NCBI GenBank assembly: GCA_034509425.1
Contig: JAVTVJ010000076.1
Location: 3,100,001 to 3,164,000, forward strand
Origin: Eopsaltria australis
Lineage: Eukaryota; Chordata; Aves; Passeriformes; Petroicidae
DNA: 64,000 bases
Direction of reading: 5' to 3'
Shown: one piece after another, positions 35,006 to 48,300 of the stretch
How positions within the stretch are numbered: the stretch's first letter is position 1
Layout: every line of letters starts with the position of its first letter
Notes under the pieces: model-generated
Seen by the model: the letters and a program-made list of their open reading frames with translations, nothing else
Told to the model about the DNA's origin: nothing
Database searches by the model: none
Made by a program: the position numbers and the translations under genes

Positions 35006-38000
35006 GTAATGATAATTTGGCATATAGATTTACCATAAGCTGTTTCATCCTTCTGTTGAGAAGTTACCTTGAACTACAAGGATCGCTCTGAGTGATGGGG
35101 ATGGGCACAAGGTAAAGTGTCCTGTGTGAAGAGGTGCAGGGCTGAGTGGAGATAGGAGAGCTCTCAACCTGTGGATTCTCCAGGTCAAGGTGAAGTTGCC
35201 TAGGGATGGATGGGCAGTGCAGGGACTGTGTGCTTTGGATGTTGGTGTGTTATGGCAGTGCTGTAACTCTTGTCTTCATAGGAGCCTAATTTTGCTAAAA
35301 GTGGTGTTAGAGTCTTTTTAATAAGACACTAGGATTTTGGCTTCAGTTTTGGGTTTTCTTACTCTCTTATGTGCATGTGTAAAATGCAAAGCATATTTAA
35401 TGAGTGAATACCTCAAATGCTTCCAAATTAATTAAAGACAGTTCCACATCTGGAATAAATCCAGTACCTTTCATGGATGGCTTCAGCTTCACGGTTTTTC
35501 CCTCTTATAAGAAGCCTTGTGAATATTCCTGTGCGGATGCTTGTGAAAACTGGAGTAGCAGAATCCGGGCTTATTTAACAAAGGAGAGAGATCTGGAACC
35601 CACAGAGATCAATAGAATCTTGGCCTTTATTCCAGCAGACTTTGGATAAGACCTGATAATATTGTATGATTATATGATAGCCTGTGCACAGTCAGTTTTT
35701 TCAGGGTACCTTGTCTTGAAGGTAACTGCAAATCTTAATTAAAATTTCTTGTTTCGTGTGGTTCAATTGCTGTTTAAATTCACAGAGGTTTCAGAGGGGC
35801 TTGAATTAAGCACCACAAACAAAAAGAGTGTTTTTATAATGAACTTTTTTTTTTTCCCCTTCTTCTGCCTTCTCTGTCCCCAGAAGTAAATAAAATGATC
35901 AGATTTTTCTCTATGGGAATGTTGTTATTTAAAGTGACACAACTAAATGACCTAGAGATAGGCTTATTGCGAGGATAAAAAATGCAGGGTTGGGTTGTTT
36001 GAACTGCATTAGCATCAGAATAAGAAATGGCAGGGCAAGTTGGCTGAGGTGCCCATGCAGAACTGGGAAGGGTTGTTCTTTGGAAAGCTTCTGAGCTGGG
36101 AATTCTTTTCTGAGCCATAAATAAATAAATCTGTGTCCTGAACAGTTAATGAATACAGGAGTCTGGGCAACTTTAAGCTGTTTGGGATATTTAAGAAACC
36201 CACATGGTGTTTTTATTAGTACTGTTGATTTCCATTTTTTCCCCTAATATTTGCATTTTAAAGCTTTTTTTGGTTTTTTGTTACTTGCTTTATTTATACT
36301 GAAAGATGCTGTTGATAATGTTTTTGCCAGCAGTTTTCTGTAATTCCCACAGCAGTTTTGCTGTGTGTTGCACCAAAATGCTGCCCCTGAAACTTTTGAT
36401 CCTCAGTCTACAGATGGGGATTGCAGAGAGTTTAGTGCTTCGAGTACCTTGTCTTTGGAGTTGTCCTCTGGCTGCTTGTGCTGGATCCTCTGAGATGCCA
36501 GGAAAATTATCTTGCAGGGATTCTACTGTGATTGCATATACAGCTTTTCCAGGGGAACTCAGTGTGTTTTGCAGGCCAAAACTAATTAAACCTCATGACA
36601 TTCATGGCAGACAGATAAGCATAAACAACAGTAAGTACACAAAAATGGGAAGAGGTGAAGAGCTCAAGTTTCCCATGGTAGTGGACAGTGACATTCCCAC
36701 TGAACCAAGCTATAGGTGCCATGTACCTCTGAAAATGAGGGTGCTGTTGACTTGGCTGGGAGAGCTATCCTTTTGGCAGTGGATTTTGTAGAGGTAGTTA
36801 ATATTTACAGTTTTGCATCTAGCACCTGCCTGTTAAAGACTGAATTTGTTCAAATCTCCTCAGCATTTCCTTGCTACTGAGTTCTTGGTAAGTCTGCATA
36901 AGTACTATCATCTTGGGAAGTTACTGAAATGTCCTCATGCCCTTCCAGATTTTTTAAATTCAGAATTTTCTGAATTGGAATTGTAGCTTTTTGCATTAAG
37001 TAGAAAGTGCCTGACAAAGGTATACCAGCTCTTGCAACACTGACAAGTTGTGACCATTGCTGGGTTCTGACTTCCTTGGTGTAGTGTTTCTAGGCATTCC
37101 ATCTTTGACTTGGCTTTTGAGAGAGGTTTGATACTCTTGACTTTACTGCTGTCATGGCTGTTGGTCACAGGCAAAATAAAAAAACAGTGTTGGTGAAGTG
37201 GAAGAGCTGACCATACAGTAAAATGGAGTGGCAATGGGAAAATTCACTTACTTAACTGCTTTGAGTGCACAACTGCTTCAAGTACAAGAGTACAAGGCAA
37301 TGCCTTTAGAAAATAAAGGGTTTAGCTAGTCTGATAATCAGATAATTATGGTGGTATAAGCCAGATTTGTAGGTATACTGATACAATGCAGATATTGCCA
37401 TTAGGGCATGCTGTATAACTGAGATATACTGACAGAGAGAGAAAAGGAGTAGTGAGAGAAAGCTATGGCCCTAACTTGTACAGCCTTTTAAGAAAACATT
37501 TTAGGCATAGGAGCCAGTTAAAAAGGTTAATTGGGCGAGATCTTTTTTGTAGTATGTGAAAGTGAGCTCTAGAGCTTGAGAAAAGAAAGCAGCAGACAAA
37601 GCAGTGAGGTGTTCCAGGAGATGAAACTGTTCATGGTGGGAAAATGAGGATTATCCCAACACAATCTGGAAGAGGGCAAATGTAAAAAAAAGTGACAGAA
37701 TATACTGAAGATTTGAAAGTTCTTTAAATGATACAAAGCAGTGTGAATGGAAAGAGCAGGGCGACAAGTTGCCTTTAGATCTTACAGAGATGACAGGGGT
37801 TACACTGGGAAAGGAATAAAGTTTGTGAAAACTGGAGAGACAAGGCCTAAAAGAGGAGGGAGCATGAAGGTGCTGGTGGAACCTCTTTTAGCAAATCAGC
37901 ATGCCTGAAAGCATCCAGGATAGTGACAGAGTTCTGTTACTGTGTGTTGTTGGTCAGTCATGGACAAGAATGAGCCAAAAAGGAATGTAAAGGTCACATA

Positions 38001-39495
38001 GAAAGACTGCAGGGGCATCTGGAGGAGCAGGGATGTTGAGGTATGTGCTCCTGTAAACTGTCACATGTACTGGAAGGAAGGAGTACTAGAGTTCAGGCTC
38101 AGCATGACAGAGTGGTTGAACCCACTGGAGCTGCTTTATATTTGGTGGTTGTTGGGGGAAATAAGCTGCCACAGAAATCAGGAGAGTAAATGAATTCTTG
38201 CTGAAATTGAGCCTAAAACCCAGGGGTTTCGCATGATGCTCTAAGTGCTAACACCAAAATGCAGGAGTTAATTTTGCATTGGCTTCAATACTGTAGCCTG
38301 CCTTCCTAGGAAACATCCCAGAGCATGCGATGTTGATATTGGATCATAAGTATTCATTTCTGAATTAATCTTAATAATGTGGGCATGAGTCTGTATGCAT
38401 TAGTGCTTGGTGCTAATGAACTGGATTTCAGACCAATGGGCTCCAGAGAAGAGCGATGTTCCAGTATTTCTCCTATTGCACGTTTCAGTTTGCTGAGAAC
38501 TTGGAGCAAAGGACAGCATCTCTGCTTCATTTGTTGCTGGTTATGCAGTTTAATTAGTGCCCATCATTACTGAACAACTCCCATGAAGGTGAATACAGGC
38601 TTAGAGAAATCTTCAGCTCTGCAGAGGAACTCTGTAACTAGATGCTCCTTTTGGGGCTGTTCATACACAGGAAACAAAAGGACCCTTTATGTAAAAGTAG
38701 CTTGTTAGCTTTTTGTTTTTAAGCTGTAGCATGTCTAAGCGATCAGGGTGTCACACACTAATAAACTGGCCAGTCCCTCTGGAATAGACATTCTTGGTGG
38801 TGATTTAGAAGGTGCATTTATACAGTAGTCTCCAACTTCATTACTGCGCTGTTTCCTTGGATACTGAGCATTTTGCATATAATTACGAGAGGGATGTTAA
38901 CAATGCTTCATGGGTTCTAATGGTTTTAATAAAAGTTTTTCATATTACTTGGTTAGTGATTCTCTTTTTCCTTTAATATTCTGTATCAGAGAGGAAGAAC
39001 AAAAGGAAGTGATTCTTGTCAGCTAATTTGCACAAATTCTTTTGAGCCAAGAACAGGTTTTATTTCTTAAAGTGTGGAAATCCTACATGCTATTTCTGGA
39101 ATTATGTTGCTGAATGGGTTGTAAATAGGGGTTAGAGTGCTACTATTCATTGTAACATGGAATTCACACTGTTTGGGAACAATTTTACAATAGTAAAGAA
39201 AAAGCTGTTTAAATGCTGGGCAGTAAACAAAATTTGTTATGCGTGTGAAAGCATTTAAATACTTCATGTGTCTATTTAAGGCTTGGGTATTTTGATAGTG
39301 TTCAGTATGTTTCTCAAAGGTACTTTCTGCTCTTTACACACCATCTTGGTTGCCTCAACTCCGGCTGTTGTTTAGCAAACAGTTTGAGCTGCCATGGACA
39401 TGGAAAGGATCCTGCCTGCCCCAGGCACCCATTCCCATCTCCCTCCCTCCCTTTTGTTCACAGGCATATTTGCACTAGGGCAGCTCAATCTCCAC
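35006..39495. other. Non-coding stretch (probable FAT3 5' intron), no gene recognised
   Basis: About 4.5 kb of AT-rich DNA. The longest open frame from an ATG (36,306-36,791, 161 codons) has no recognisable domain or flanking splice sites and is probably chance. A Cys-containing open frame at 35,404-35,649 lacks an ATG start. No repeat family was recognised. Confidence 0.5.
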
Positions 39496-39496
39496 T

Positions 39497-39672
39497 GAGA
39501 ACAAAATCAACGAAAAAACAGATAAACACAACCCAACCCAAACGAAACTGACAAAAATAATGCCAAAGCCATGCATACACACACAAACCACAAAAAATAA
39601 AAACACCAAAAAAAAAAAACCAAAAAAACCAAAAAAAAACCAACAAAAAAAAACAACAACAACAGGAAAAAG
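39497..39672. repeat. A/C-rich low-complexity tract with AAAAACC units
   Basis: The + strand is overwhelmingly A with scattered C (CCAAAAAAACC, CAACAAAAAAAACAACAAC) and contains very little T or G for over 150 bp. This is strong strand asymmetry. The minus-strand Phe/Val-rich open frames at 39.47-39.74 kb are artefacts of it. Confidence 0.8.
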
Positions 39673-42600
39673 CAGGGGGGTTGAGCCTGGGACAGCTGCT
39701 TTGGTGGCCACGGTGGCTTATCCTGCTGTAAAATGATCACCAAGCTGTGGCATGAAAGGATTATGCCTGAATATAATGAGGTTTAGTTGTGCAGAGTTGT
39801 CTGCAACTCTTGCAGAGAAGTTGGTAGGAGCCTCAGGCTGTGGTGCCCAGGCTCACATGGTGATGCACTGTTTGTCATGGCTCTTCACTGATCCTGCATG
39901 TGAGCATGAAGCTCTGTGCCTGTTACCTCCACTGTTTTTGCACATCTCATTGTTCCACTGGCTGCAGAGGATGCTTTCATATGCACTTGAGGAACATCTG
40001 CTTGGGAGCAATATTTTTGCATGTCAAAAAAAGAACTAATGCTTTCATGTTCTTCAAGACCTCCTTAGACCTTGGGATATTCCCTAGAAACACAGCAACA
40101 AGGATTTAAACTCTGAAATGTCTGTAACTGTCATAGGTTGTGTAGTTACATGAGGTATGAGGGGAGCTGGGTGTGATGAAATGTTTTGTGTGTGTACAGC
40201 CTCTCAAACTAGAAGTGTGCTCACTTACTGGAAGCCGGTTTCAAGTTCAAAACACTGTGTGTTTTTTAGTGTTGAAAGAACTACTTTATATTCCTACTGA
40301 TGCTTCTTCTTCAGAGAAACAATATATTGTGTAGTTCATTTAATAAAATAAAAGCATTTTTCCAAAAGCCAGAGAATACAGAATTTAATAAAGTGGCATT
40401 TGAAGATAAATTCTAGGGATGCATATGAGAAGGTTTTTTAACAGTATACTCAGTTTTATTGAAGTCCTCACAGCAGCTTTCATATGCCAAAAACTATTGG
40501 CAGTTTTTTTCCCATCAGAGTGGTACAGAGCTATATTATATACACTTACTCATAATAGTTTCACAAGCGAGGCATGCTGCTTTTTTCCTCTCTGTGTGGA
40601 TTTCTAATATTGCTTTAGTAAGCTTATGCATTGCTATTTTACATACGTTTTTCCCCCCCGTATACTTTCATCTTAAAAACACAGAGGAAACAGGTTAAGT
40701 TATTCCCAATGGTTTTGATCTTTGACCTGATGCTCTCTGAAACAACTTCTTTTGGTTTTTTACCTTTCTGGGAATTCACAGAGGTCAGGTTGAAATGGCA
40801 GCTGACTTCCAGTCAATGTATGGTGGAGCCTGGAGAAGAACTATCTGCAGGTGGTGCCTTGTATGTGGAACTTCATTTTAAACTGAGGTTTCAAATTCAG
40901 GAGCAGCGAACCTTACTGGGCATGAATTAAGAGCTATTATTTAGGCTGGAATCCTTTTTATTTGAGCTGAACAGCTTTCTCCTTCTCTTGTCAGAAGAAA
41001 AAGGGTAAGAAAATGGTGAATATGTGGCCTGAGCTTGCTTCTGTGGGATGCTCTAAGAGGGAACATCCATGTCCTTTTGCCTAGGGCAGCTCCAGGGAGC
41101 TGCACACCATCATGGCGCCTTTGGGACGAGGCAGGAGAGTTGGAGCAGCGTGGCATAGCCATGCCTGGGTTTGGAGGGAACAGGTAGGATGGTGTGAGGT
41201 TGCCAATCCTGGTTACTCCCCCTCTTGGTGCACAAACAGAAGGTGTAGAGCCAGTGACTGTCTGTGTTTCAGGAACATGGATCAGCAGCTCGGGGACATG
41301 AAATCTGCCCCGTTTATTGGCAAGCACTAGGTTGGATGTTCAGCCTGTGATGTGAGGTGGTCACTTCACTAGCAACTCCTCTGCTTGTCTAAGTGTCTGA
41401 GGATGGAGTGGCTCTATTAGGAAGATTTATCTGCAGGGACTTGATGTGGCACCACTACTGTGTGGGCTCCCAGCAGGCAGGGAGCAGTCAGACCAAGGAG
41501 TCTGACAGCAAACTGATGCACAGGAGGGAGACACAATGATGCATGGTCAGAGGGACTGGGCCTGACCTGACCTTGCATGTTTAGATGATTTACTCCAGCC
41601 AGTGTTTGGTGTGCAGGATTTGGGAGCAAATCTTTGCTATCTGACCTTTGGCTGCAGGTGACCCTGACTCCAGGAGGACAAATAGAAAAGGGTGAGACAT
41701 TGAGATGCAGCTGTTCTTCCTGATGGCTGCCATTTTCAACAACATAGTGGAGTCATAACACTGTTGTTGATGTTGTCAGTGTTATTATTATTACATCTCC
41801 CTGGACATCAGTGTCTCCATTTCATGACCAGTGTCCACTAAACTTTCCAAGATCTACATGTAATTTTGAAGACCAAACCCAAACTCCTGACCTGTGAATA
41901 AACGATGAGTTTTGAACGATAGCCACTGCAGTGGTGGTGAAAAATACAACTGTATGACCCTCTGTTCTGGAAGTTTAGGCCATAAATGCTGGTGAGTAAT
42001 GCTTTGTTGGGAAACCTTCCTGCCCTAGATTTTGCAGGTAGCAAGGGCAGCATAGCAGGGCAGTGAGAGCTGGAGTATGTGGGAGGGGTCTCCTGTGTAA
42101 CCTGGAGCAAGGGGCTTGAGTCTCTGTTTCCTCAACTGGAAATGGGCTAAGTGTGTGCACTAACCTGACCTTTAAGTATGCACGGAAATCAGGGGCCTCA
42201 AGGGCAGTGCTGTCAGGGCAGGTGGAGGCACTTTGCAGTCAAAGCTTTTGTGACAGCCAGTGAATGTGGGTGCCCCCAGAGAAGTCCAGTACCCACAGGG
42301 ATTTCGGGAGTTAGATAGCAGTCTGCCGTGGAGTTCGTTCCTGCTTCCCAGTGTGCCTGGTGGTGAGGCTCTCCATGAAACCTGGGCTGCTGTGCTTGTT
42401 AAAAGTGTGTTTATTCACAGAGAAAGGGCAGAGCGTAGCTCTGTATGGGTGATTCCCCTGGTTTTCCATGCAGTGCTCCTCTAGATATTTGAGGAACATG
42501 CTTCTCCAGAGTGAAGCATGGAGCTCTGTTAGTGAGGAGAGCAAGAAGAAAGCCCAGCTTCTTTTTCCTTCTTCTTAAAAAATTTTGTATGATTTTGACA

Positions 42601-44425
42601 TTTGAAACTGGATTATAAATGAAAATACACTTTTTCTGAAGGTCTGCCTCTTACGCCAAATATTTTAAAGGCACTTTTCCAAGGTGTTTATCAAAAATCT
42701 GCATTAAGAAATACCTCATTTAATCTAACATATGCTAATTGCTGTGAAGATATTTTCAACAGATACTCTGCCATGGTGTCTGTTATTCTTCAGGACATAA
42801 ATAACTGCTGGACTGTAGATGACTCTGTGGGTAACTGGCGGCTTATGGGTAACCTCTTTTCTGGCATGGAAATAATGGGTTGTTTGTTCCTCCAGTTGAA
42901 GTCGTGATGTGTTTTGATGTTTCTGATTTACATTTTTAGCACTGTTCCTGATACCATTCAGTGTTCTGTGAACAGTCTTTAAACTTTGTGTTTATTTTGG
43001 AGCATTGGTTTTCCAGGAAACAAATACGTGATTAGCAATTAATGGTTTTGCTATAAATAAACAAAAGCGAACAGTTCAGCTTTAAATAGTGATCTCTGGT
43101 CTGTGGTGCTTTTAATTGAGCCATGCCTGCAAAGTTGAACCTTTCCAAACACGCAACTGGCTTTGAGGGACTCCCAGCTGTGGTGACTGAACTGGCTGAG
43201 TTGGAAAGCTGAAGCTGTGGTGGTTTGAGTTAATGTATGGTTAGCTAAAAAGTGGTTATCATCTCAAAGATCTATGCATGAGCCGACCATTGAAGGGGGA
43301 AAGAATCATGGTTTCAGTACCGATGAAATGTTTGAATGTGGAAAGAGTTCCAGCATGCTGAAGACTTCCAGTGCTGTGTTTTTCCCTTGGGGGCTGCTCT
43401 CTGGGTGGTGGTGACTGGTGGAGGTGGCACTGGAGGTTCTTCCACACGGCCAAGGCAGATCTGTTCCTCCAAGTGCCACAAACACTCCCTTGTGTGCATC
43501 AAAAATAGTTTATTACTATATTCCCTTTAAAATAATTGGATTTAGCACCTTGTATGGATTTGGGCATTTCTAATGCAGATAGCAGTCCAAGGCCAGGTTT
43601 GTTGGAGAGCTTTCCTCCTTGCAGTGATTGAACCTTCACACATGAGCTGGAAGGAAATTTCTAGGTTTCTGTCAGAATTGTTAGGTTTAAGGCTGACTCC
43701 ATCTACTTTCCTATTTCCCACATGATGTCTGCAGTGTGTATTCCACTTATCTGAGAGAAAATGTGATTTGTTTGACCTGATGTAGCTGTGCATTGCTTTT
43801 TTCTTAGGCAGGTTAAACAGCTGCTATGACCAGAGCTGGATGTAATTTTAAAAAGTAATGGCAACAGCCCTCTCTCTAAATAATGCCTCTTTGAACGAAT
43901 TACAAACTTTCTGATTTTTTTTCGCAGAAAAAGTTGGACAGCAGCCACTGTATTTATCAATAATCTGGTTTTTGTTTGTTTCTTTTTTTTTGTGAAGAGT
44001 TGTGGGCTTTTACAGTTTGTCCAGGTTTTCAGAGACTCTTTCATTAGAGGGCCACTGAGAGGCAGATTTTGGGGAGCTGGCTTTCAGAGAGGTGGCTGCT
44101 CTGCAGTGCCTAGCAGCCAGACCCATGTAGATTTCTCTAGTTGGTTGTAGACAGCTCCAGTGTGTTGCTCCAGAAGCAGCTCCGTGTTATGCCTGTGACG
44201 CAGCAGCAAGTGCCAGCACCCTGCAGATTCCTGCCCTACTGAAAGAAAAATGTTCATTGCTAAATCTAGGTTTTGTTCTCAAATATCAAACTTGTTGAGA
44301 ATCTCAATCAAAATATTTTCTTCTTCCACTTCCATCATGATCTTTTTCTGTTCCTGTGTGTCACAGCTCTCTCGAAGAGAAATGGCATTGCAAAACCAAT
44401 AATCCAATTCCTAGCCTCAAGAAAG
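39673..44425. other. Non-coding stretch, nothing recognised
   Basis: About 4.75 kb with no recognisable gene, CR1 copy or structured RNA. Overlapping short ORFs on both strands at 40.9-43.5 kb show no domain. A short GTT/ATT-rich patch lies near 41.76-41.79 kb. Confidence 0.5.
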
Positions 44426-44426
44426 A

Positions 44427-44427
<1 letters not shown>

Positions 44428-44478
<51 letters not shown>
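44428..44478 (+). repeat. Perfect (TCTT)n microsatellite, about 12.75 units
   Basis: Fifty-one bases of uninterrupted tetranucleotide repeat, bounded by GAAAGAA on the left and CTGGCTAGG on the right. A perfect repeat of this length is usually length-polymorphic. The Phe-Leu-Ser repeat it encodes in one frame is not a gene. Confidence 0.97.
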
Positions 44479-44652
44479 GGCTAGGTTAGTAAGATGTGGC
44501 TATTTCTCAAGTGGTTGTTCTGTTTAATTGTGTTTTTATTTAAAGGTACCTAGGTACATCCATATGTCTTCTTTGCTGTAGAGTGTAAAGCTATATCCTA
44601 CAGTCTCTTTGTGGAATCCTTACTGGACTACCATGATTTTGATTTGGCATCT

Positions 44653-44722
44653 CACAATCACAGAACCATGGAATAGTTAGGGTTGGGAGGGATCTTTAAA
44701 TATCTCCTAGTCCAACCTTAAT
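44653..44722 (-). mobile_element. CR1 LINE 3'-terminal scrap, antisense
   Basis: About 70 bp match the reverse complement of a CR1 3' end: 'caatcacagaaccatggaat', 'agttagggttgggagggatc' and 'tttaaatatctcctagtcca'. It is the shortest CR1 remnant in the window and lies 175 bp after the TCTT microsatellite. Confidence 0.85.
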
Positions 44723-45319
44723 CTCCATTTTATGTTGTGCGTTTTACATGTAGCTGTCAACAGTGAAGAAGCTTTTGTATATGCTTCTCTATTTTCAATC
44801 TCCCTTCATTTGCCCATCTGTAAAGGTCTGGACCATTTGAGCTGCCCTACCTCCCTGCACAGAGTGTCTGAGGGAGATATATCGTACTTTTTTCCTCTGA
44901 GAGTAACAGCTTACTTCTGTCCTTATACCTACATACCTATTATGGCCCTGGAAACAGTAGTTGTAAATCTCATGGACTTCTTTCTTACTATAAACTATAT
45001 CCAAGTAGTTTATACAAGCCTCTGCAAGCTGTCAGAAGGAGTATGTGCAGTATCCCAAACACAGAGCAGACCTGAGGCAGCACCCGGGACTAGTGGGTGT
45101 GAGGGTGCAGGAAAACAACCCTGGAAGAGAGTTCATAGTGGGAACTGAGCCTTGAGTGGGAAAGGTGGAATATGCTTTTTTACCTGCAGGTACATCACCT
45201 TCACATCAGTGCTGTTGCTCACAAGGTGCTTATTTCATTGCTGTGTTTCACCAAGTATTGTAAAAAGGTGAGATTCAGATTGCTCTAGGGTTTTGTACAA
45301 AGACTATATTGTCTCAGTT

Positions 45320-45382
45320 GTATTATTATTATTATTATAAATTGTTATTATTGTTATTATTGGCATTATTATTTGCATTATG
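45320..45382 (+). repeat. Imperfect (TAT/ATT)n microsatellite
   Basis: Six perfect TAT units (45,321-45,338) are followed by interrupted TTATTATTG and GCATTATTATT units. It is an ageing trinucleotide repeat. Confidence 0.9.
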
Positions 45383-48300
45383 GTAGGGGCAGAGTTGCAA
45401 AGAGCCCATTCAAATCACCACTCAAGTCCCACTGTATGCAGGTGGAATGTGCCCCATGGCAGGCTGTGGTCCTGCTCCCCATCCTCAGTAGCCTTCGGGT
45501 GTATGAGTAGAGTACTTGCCCCTGAAGATCAGAGGTGCAGTTTGCTAAAAAGCTGGCTATCTGGAGGGAATCCAAATTTACTTGTGGTGAAAGGAGAGCT
45601 GGGGAAAGACCAGCAGTGGCAGGAGTGGGACTCATCAATGCTGGGTTTTAGCTGCTGACATTGCACCTTGAAAGAGCTTTCAATCTAGGGCTCCTTGGAT
45701 GGGGGGATCGAAGTAGATTTATGAATAAAACATAAGGTGAAAAAAAAAGAAAGGCCAGATAAGCAAGAAATAGTATCACTGACTATGTTTCGTAAGGAAG
45801 CCCCTATGAAAATAACTGGCTCATTTTGAAACTGCCCTAAAGCATCCCCATTTTCCAGTGACTAAGAAGCTGGAGCCAGGGGGGATTTGAGATACACAAA
45901 GCGTGAAAACTGGATATCAGCTTTTGTTTCCCTGGAGGCAGACCACCAAGGGACAAGCTCAAATCCTTTGTAAGGTGGCTCCCAGGAATTCACTTTTGAC
46001 AGATCTCACATGGCGGCAAATTATTCCTCCCCCCTCCTCCTACATTTTCCTCAAGCCACATTTCATCCTCGAGGGGAAAGGGAGAGAAAAGTCCAGCAGA
46101 CCCTTTGCACCCTTTCCTTGGGAACAAAAATGAAGCTCGACTCCTGCTCGCAAGTGGAAGCATTTGCTGATGAACTGATACTTAGCAAAAATTGGTGTTG
46201 TATGGAAAAAATCCCCAGCACCTGCTAGCAAAACAAAGTTATTCATGACATACGGCTGGGTGGCTAAATCTTCACTTCCTAGGGACGGCCTGAATTACAC
46301 TTGCTACATGCTGAGCGGCCTGTCTCCCGTGTGGAATGACATACAGGCAGCAGGAGGATTTGCAGCTCTGAGAAAGGTTAGGATTTATAGTGCTGTCTCC
46401 TGCAAGGGCTTACTCTGCAGAAATGATCATTTTGTCTTCACCTTCTCTTTTGGGGATAAACACATCATGATATAATCATATATATGGAAAAGCAGATCTT
46501 CGTGCTCATCAGGGAGCAGGTAGCTCCATGAATATATCTCCTGTTGTAAATCTGTCGGTGTCAGTAAGGTTTTTTTCATCTCCTGCCTAGTCTTGAACAC
46601 ACATCTTTAATTCATTCCTGAATAGCACAAGTTCTAAATTCTGATTCTATATTCTGATTTCTTTTCCTGGCCGGTAAATTGTTAGCCTTTCCTAACTGGG
46701 TGAATTATTGTGGAGTGTCAGGAAGTTGTCCGGCTAGGGGAAGTTTTGTTTAAACATGCTTCTTTTTCCCTTACTCACTATTCATTTGACAACATGCTGG
46801 TGATATTACCTGTGTAATGAAAGGAGAGTTAAAAAAATCCATGTCTCTCTGTACTCTGTGCTTCAGCTTTGCAGGTAGAATGACACCTTGGTCTTTAAAC
46901 TCTTAGATTGATATCTTCCATATGCCTAAATACTAATTTCTGTGAGTTTGGAAGAGTTTTCAATGGTTCTGTGCTGTGGAAGAGACTCCTTCCAAGAGGG
47001 CACTGACGTACATGGGCTCTCATCTCCTGGCTGCAGTATTGACAACAGATTTGTTGTCAGTTTTTTTCTCTCACTGATGCAGCTTGATGCAAGCCTTTCA
47101 TAGGTGACAGCTGCAAACCTATCAAAATGCTTTGCAGTCTTCACTGTATCCTTTTTGCAGATCCTCGTGCCTGGTTCATGCAGAAGTTTTTGTGTAGTCA
47201 AATTGCTGTTGTTGATAGAAAAGAACTCTTGAGAAGATGTTTCATGCCTTGTGTTTTGATGATTAGACCATGAGAATAGATTGGTTGTTGTTGATGTTGA
47301 TTGAGTGACAGGAGTTACCTTGTAAGATTAGGGCCATTTCCAAAGAAATCAAGAGCTTTTGTTCCTGCAGCAGGTGCATGACTTCTCTACGTACTATTTA
47401 GACTTCATGTTATTGTTCTTCTGCTTCCTAAAAATACCTTCATGTTTTCGAATACACCTTTTTTGCTGTAAAGTTGCTTGTTTAGTAGAATTTAGATAAC
47501 TACCATTTGAAAGAGAATTGTGACAACTCTCTCAAGGAAGCAATAGTAATTTCAAGTTGTAGTATTTTTCCATACCATGAGGTCTCCAGTCCTGTCCTGT
47601 GTGAGGAGACGCTCTTTCTTTCCCAGCTTCACCAAGAGAAATACTAATTAAGATGAAAACCTTTCAGTCAAAGTTTCTTGATCCCTTTTACCCCCATACA
47701 CGTAGGTGCATAAATACCTTGACTCTCAGAAATGCGACATCTGAAGTCAAGAAACTGCTTTTTCCTCCTCATAGCCCAGAGGACTTACATAGAAGAGCTC
47801 CATTGGGTTCTTCACCCTTTGTTGAGTGAAGCTGGAAGTTAAAGCAGAGATGGGTTTCTTCTGTCTTGAAAGGACACATAAAAGAGTCTTTAATGGTTGT
47901 TTTGTATTAGCTAGTCACATTGCCTGAATTAATTTGCCTAATGGCCAACTGGGAACATGTTCTCAGGATATAACTGGGCTTGGAGGCAAAGTCGGGAGAG
48001 AGGAGAAGGCTCTTCTGTTGTCTCTTCTGTGGCCTGCTAAAAGCTTGTTCCTCCTGTTTGCTGTAGAAATTTGCCTACTATATTCCTTATAGTCTATAAA
48101 AGACCTTTTGGCTCTTGTTTACCCAAGAGACTTATGCACTGTTTTCTTTTTCAAGTATTTTATGGTGCGGAGATCTTTGGAATTAGAAAAATTAGCCTAG
48201 GGAGAAGGAATCAAATCAAAGAACACATAGCACTCGTTTCATATCTGCTCATTGAGTTAGAGCCACATTTTTGGTGTGCAGGAATCCTGGCAGTTCCTGG

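Noticed and set aside
35404..35649. 81-codon frame with several cysteines
   Set aside because: It begins at GTG, not ATG, in a vertebrate genome; no acceptor or donor pair bounds it and no family is recognised.
36306..36791. 161-codon open frame with a hydrophobic start
   Set aside because: No recognisable domain, no splice context and ordinary composition; length is within chance expectation for 64 kb in six frames.
44425..44527. Phe-Leu-Ser repeat peptide
   Set aside because: It is a translation of the TCTT microsatellite, not a gene.
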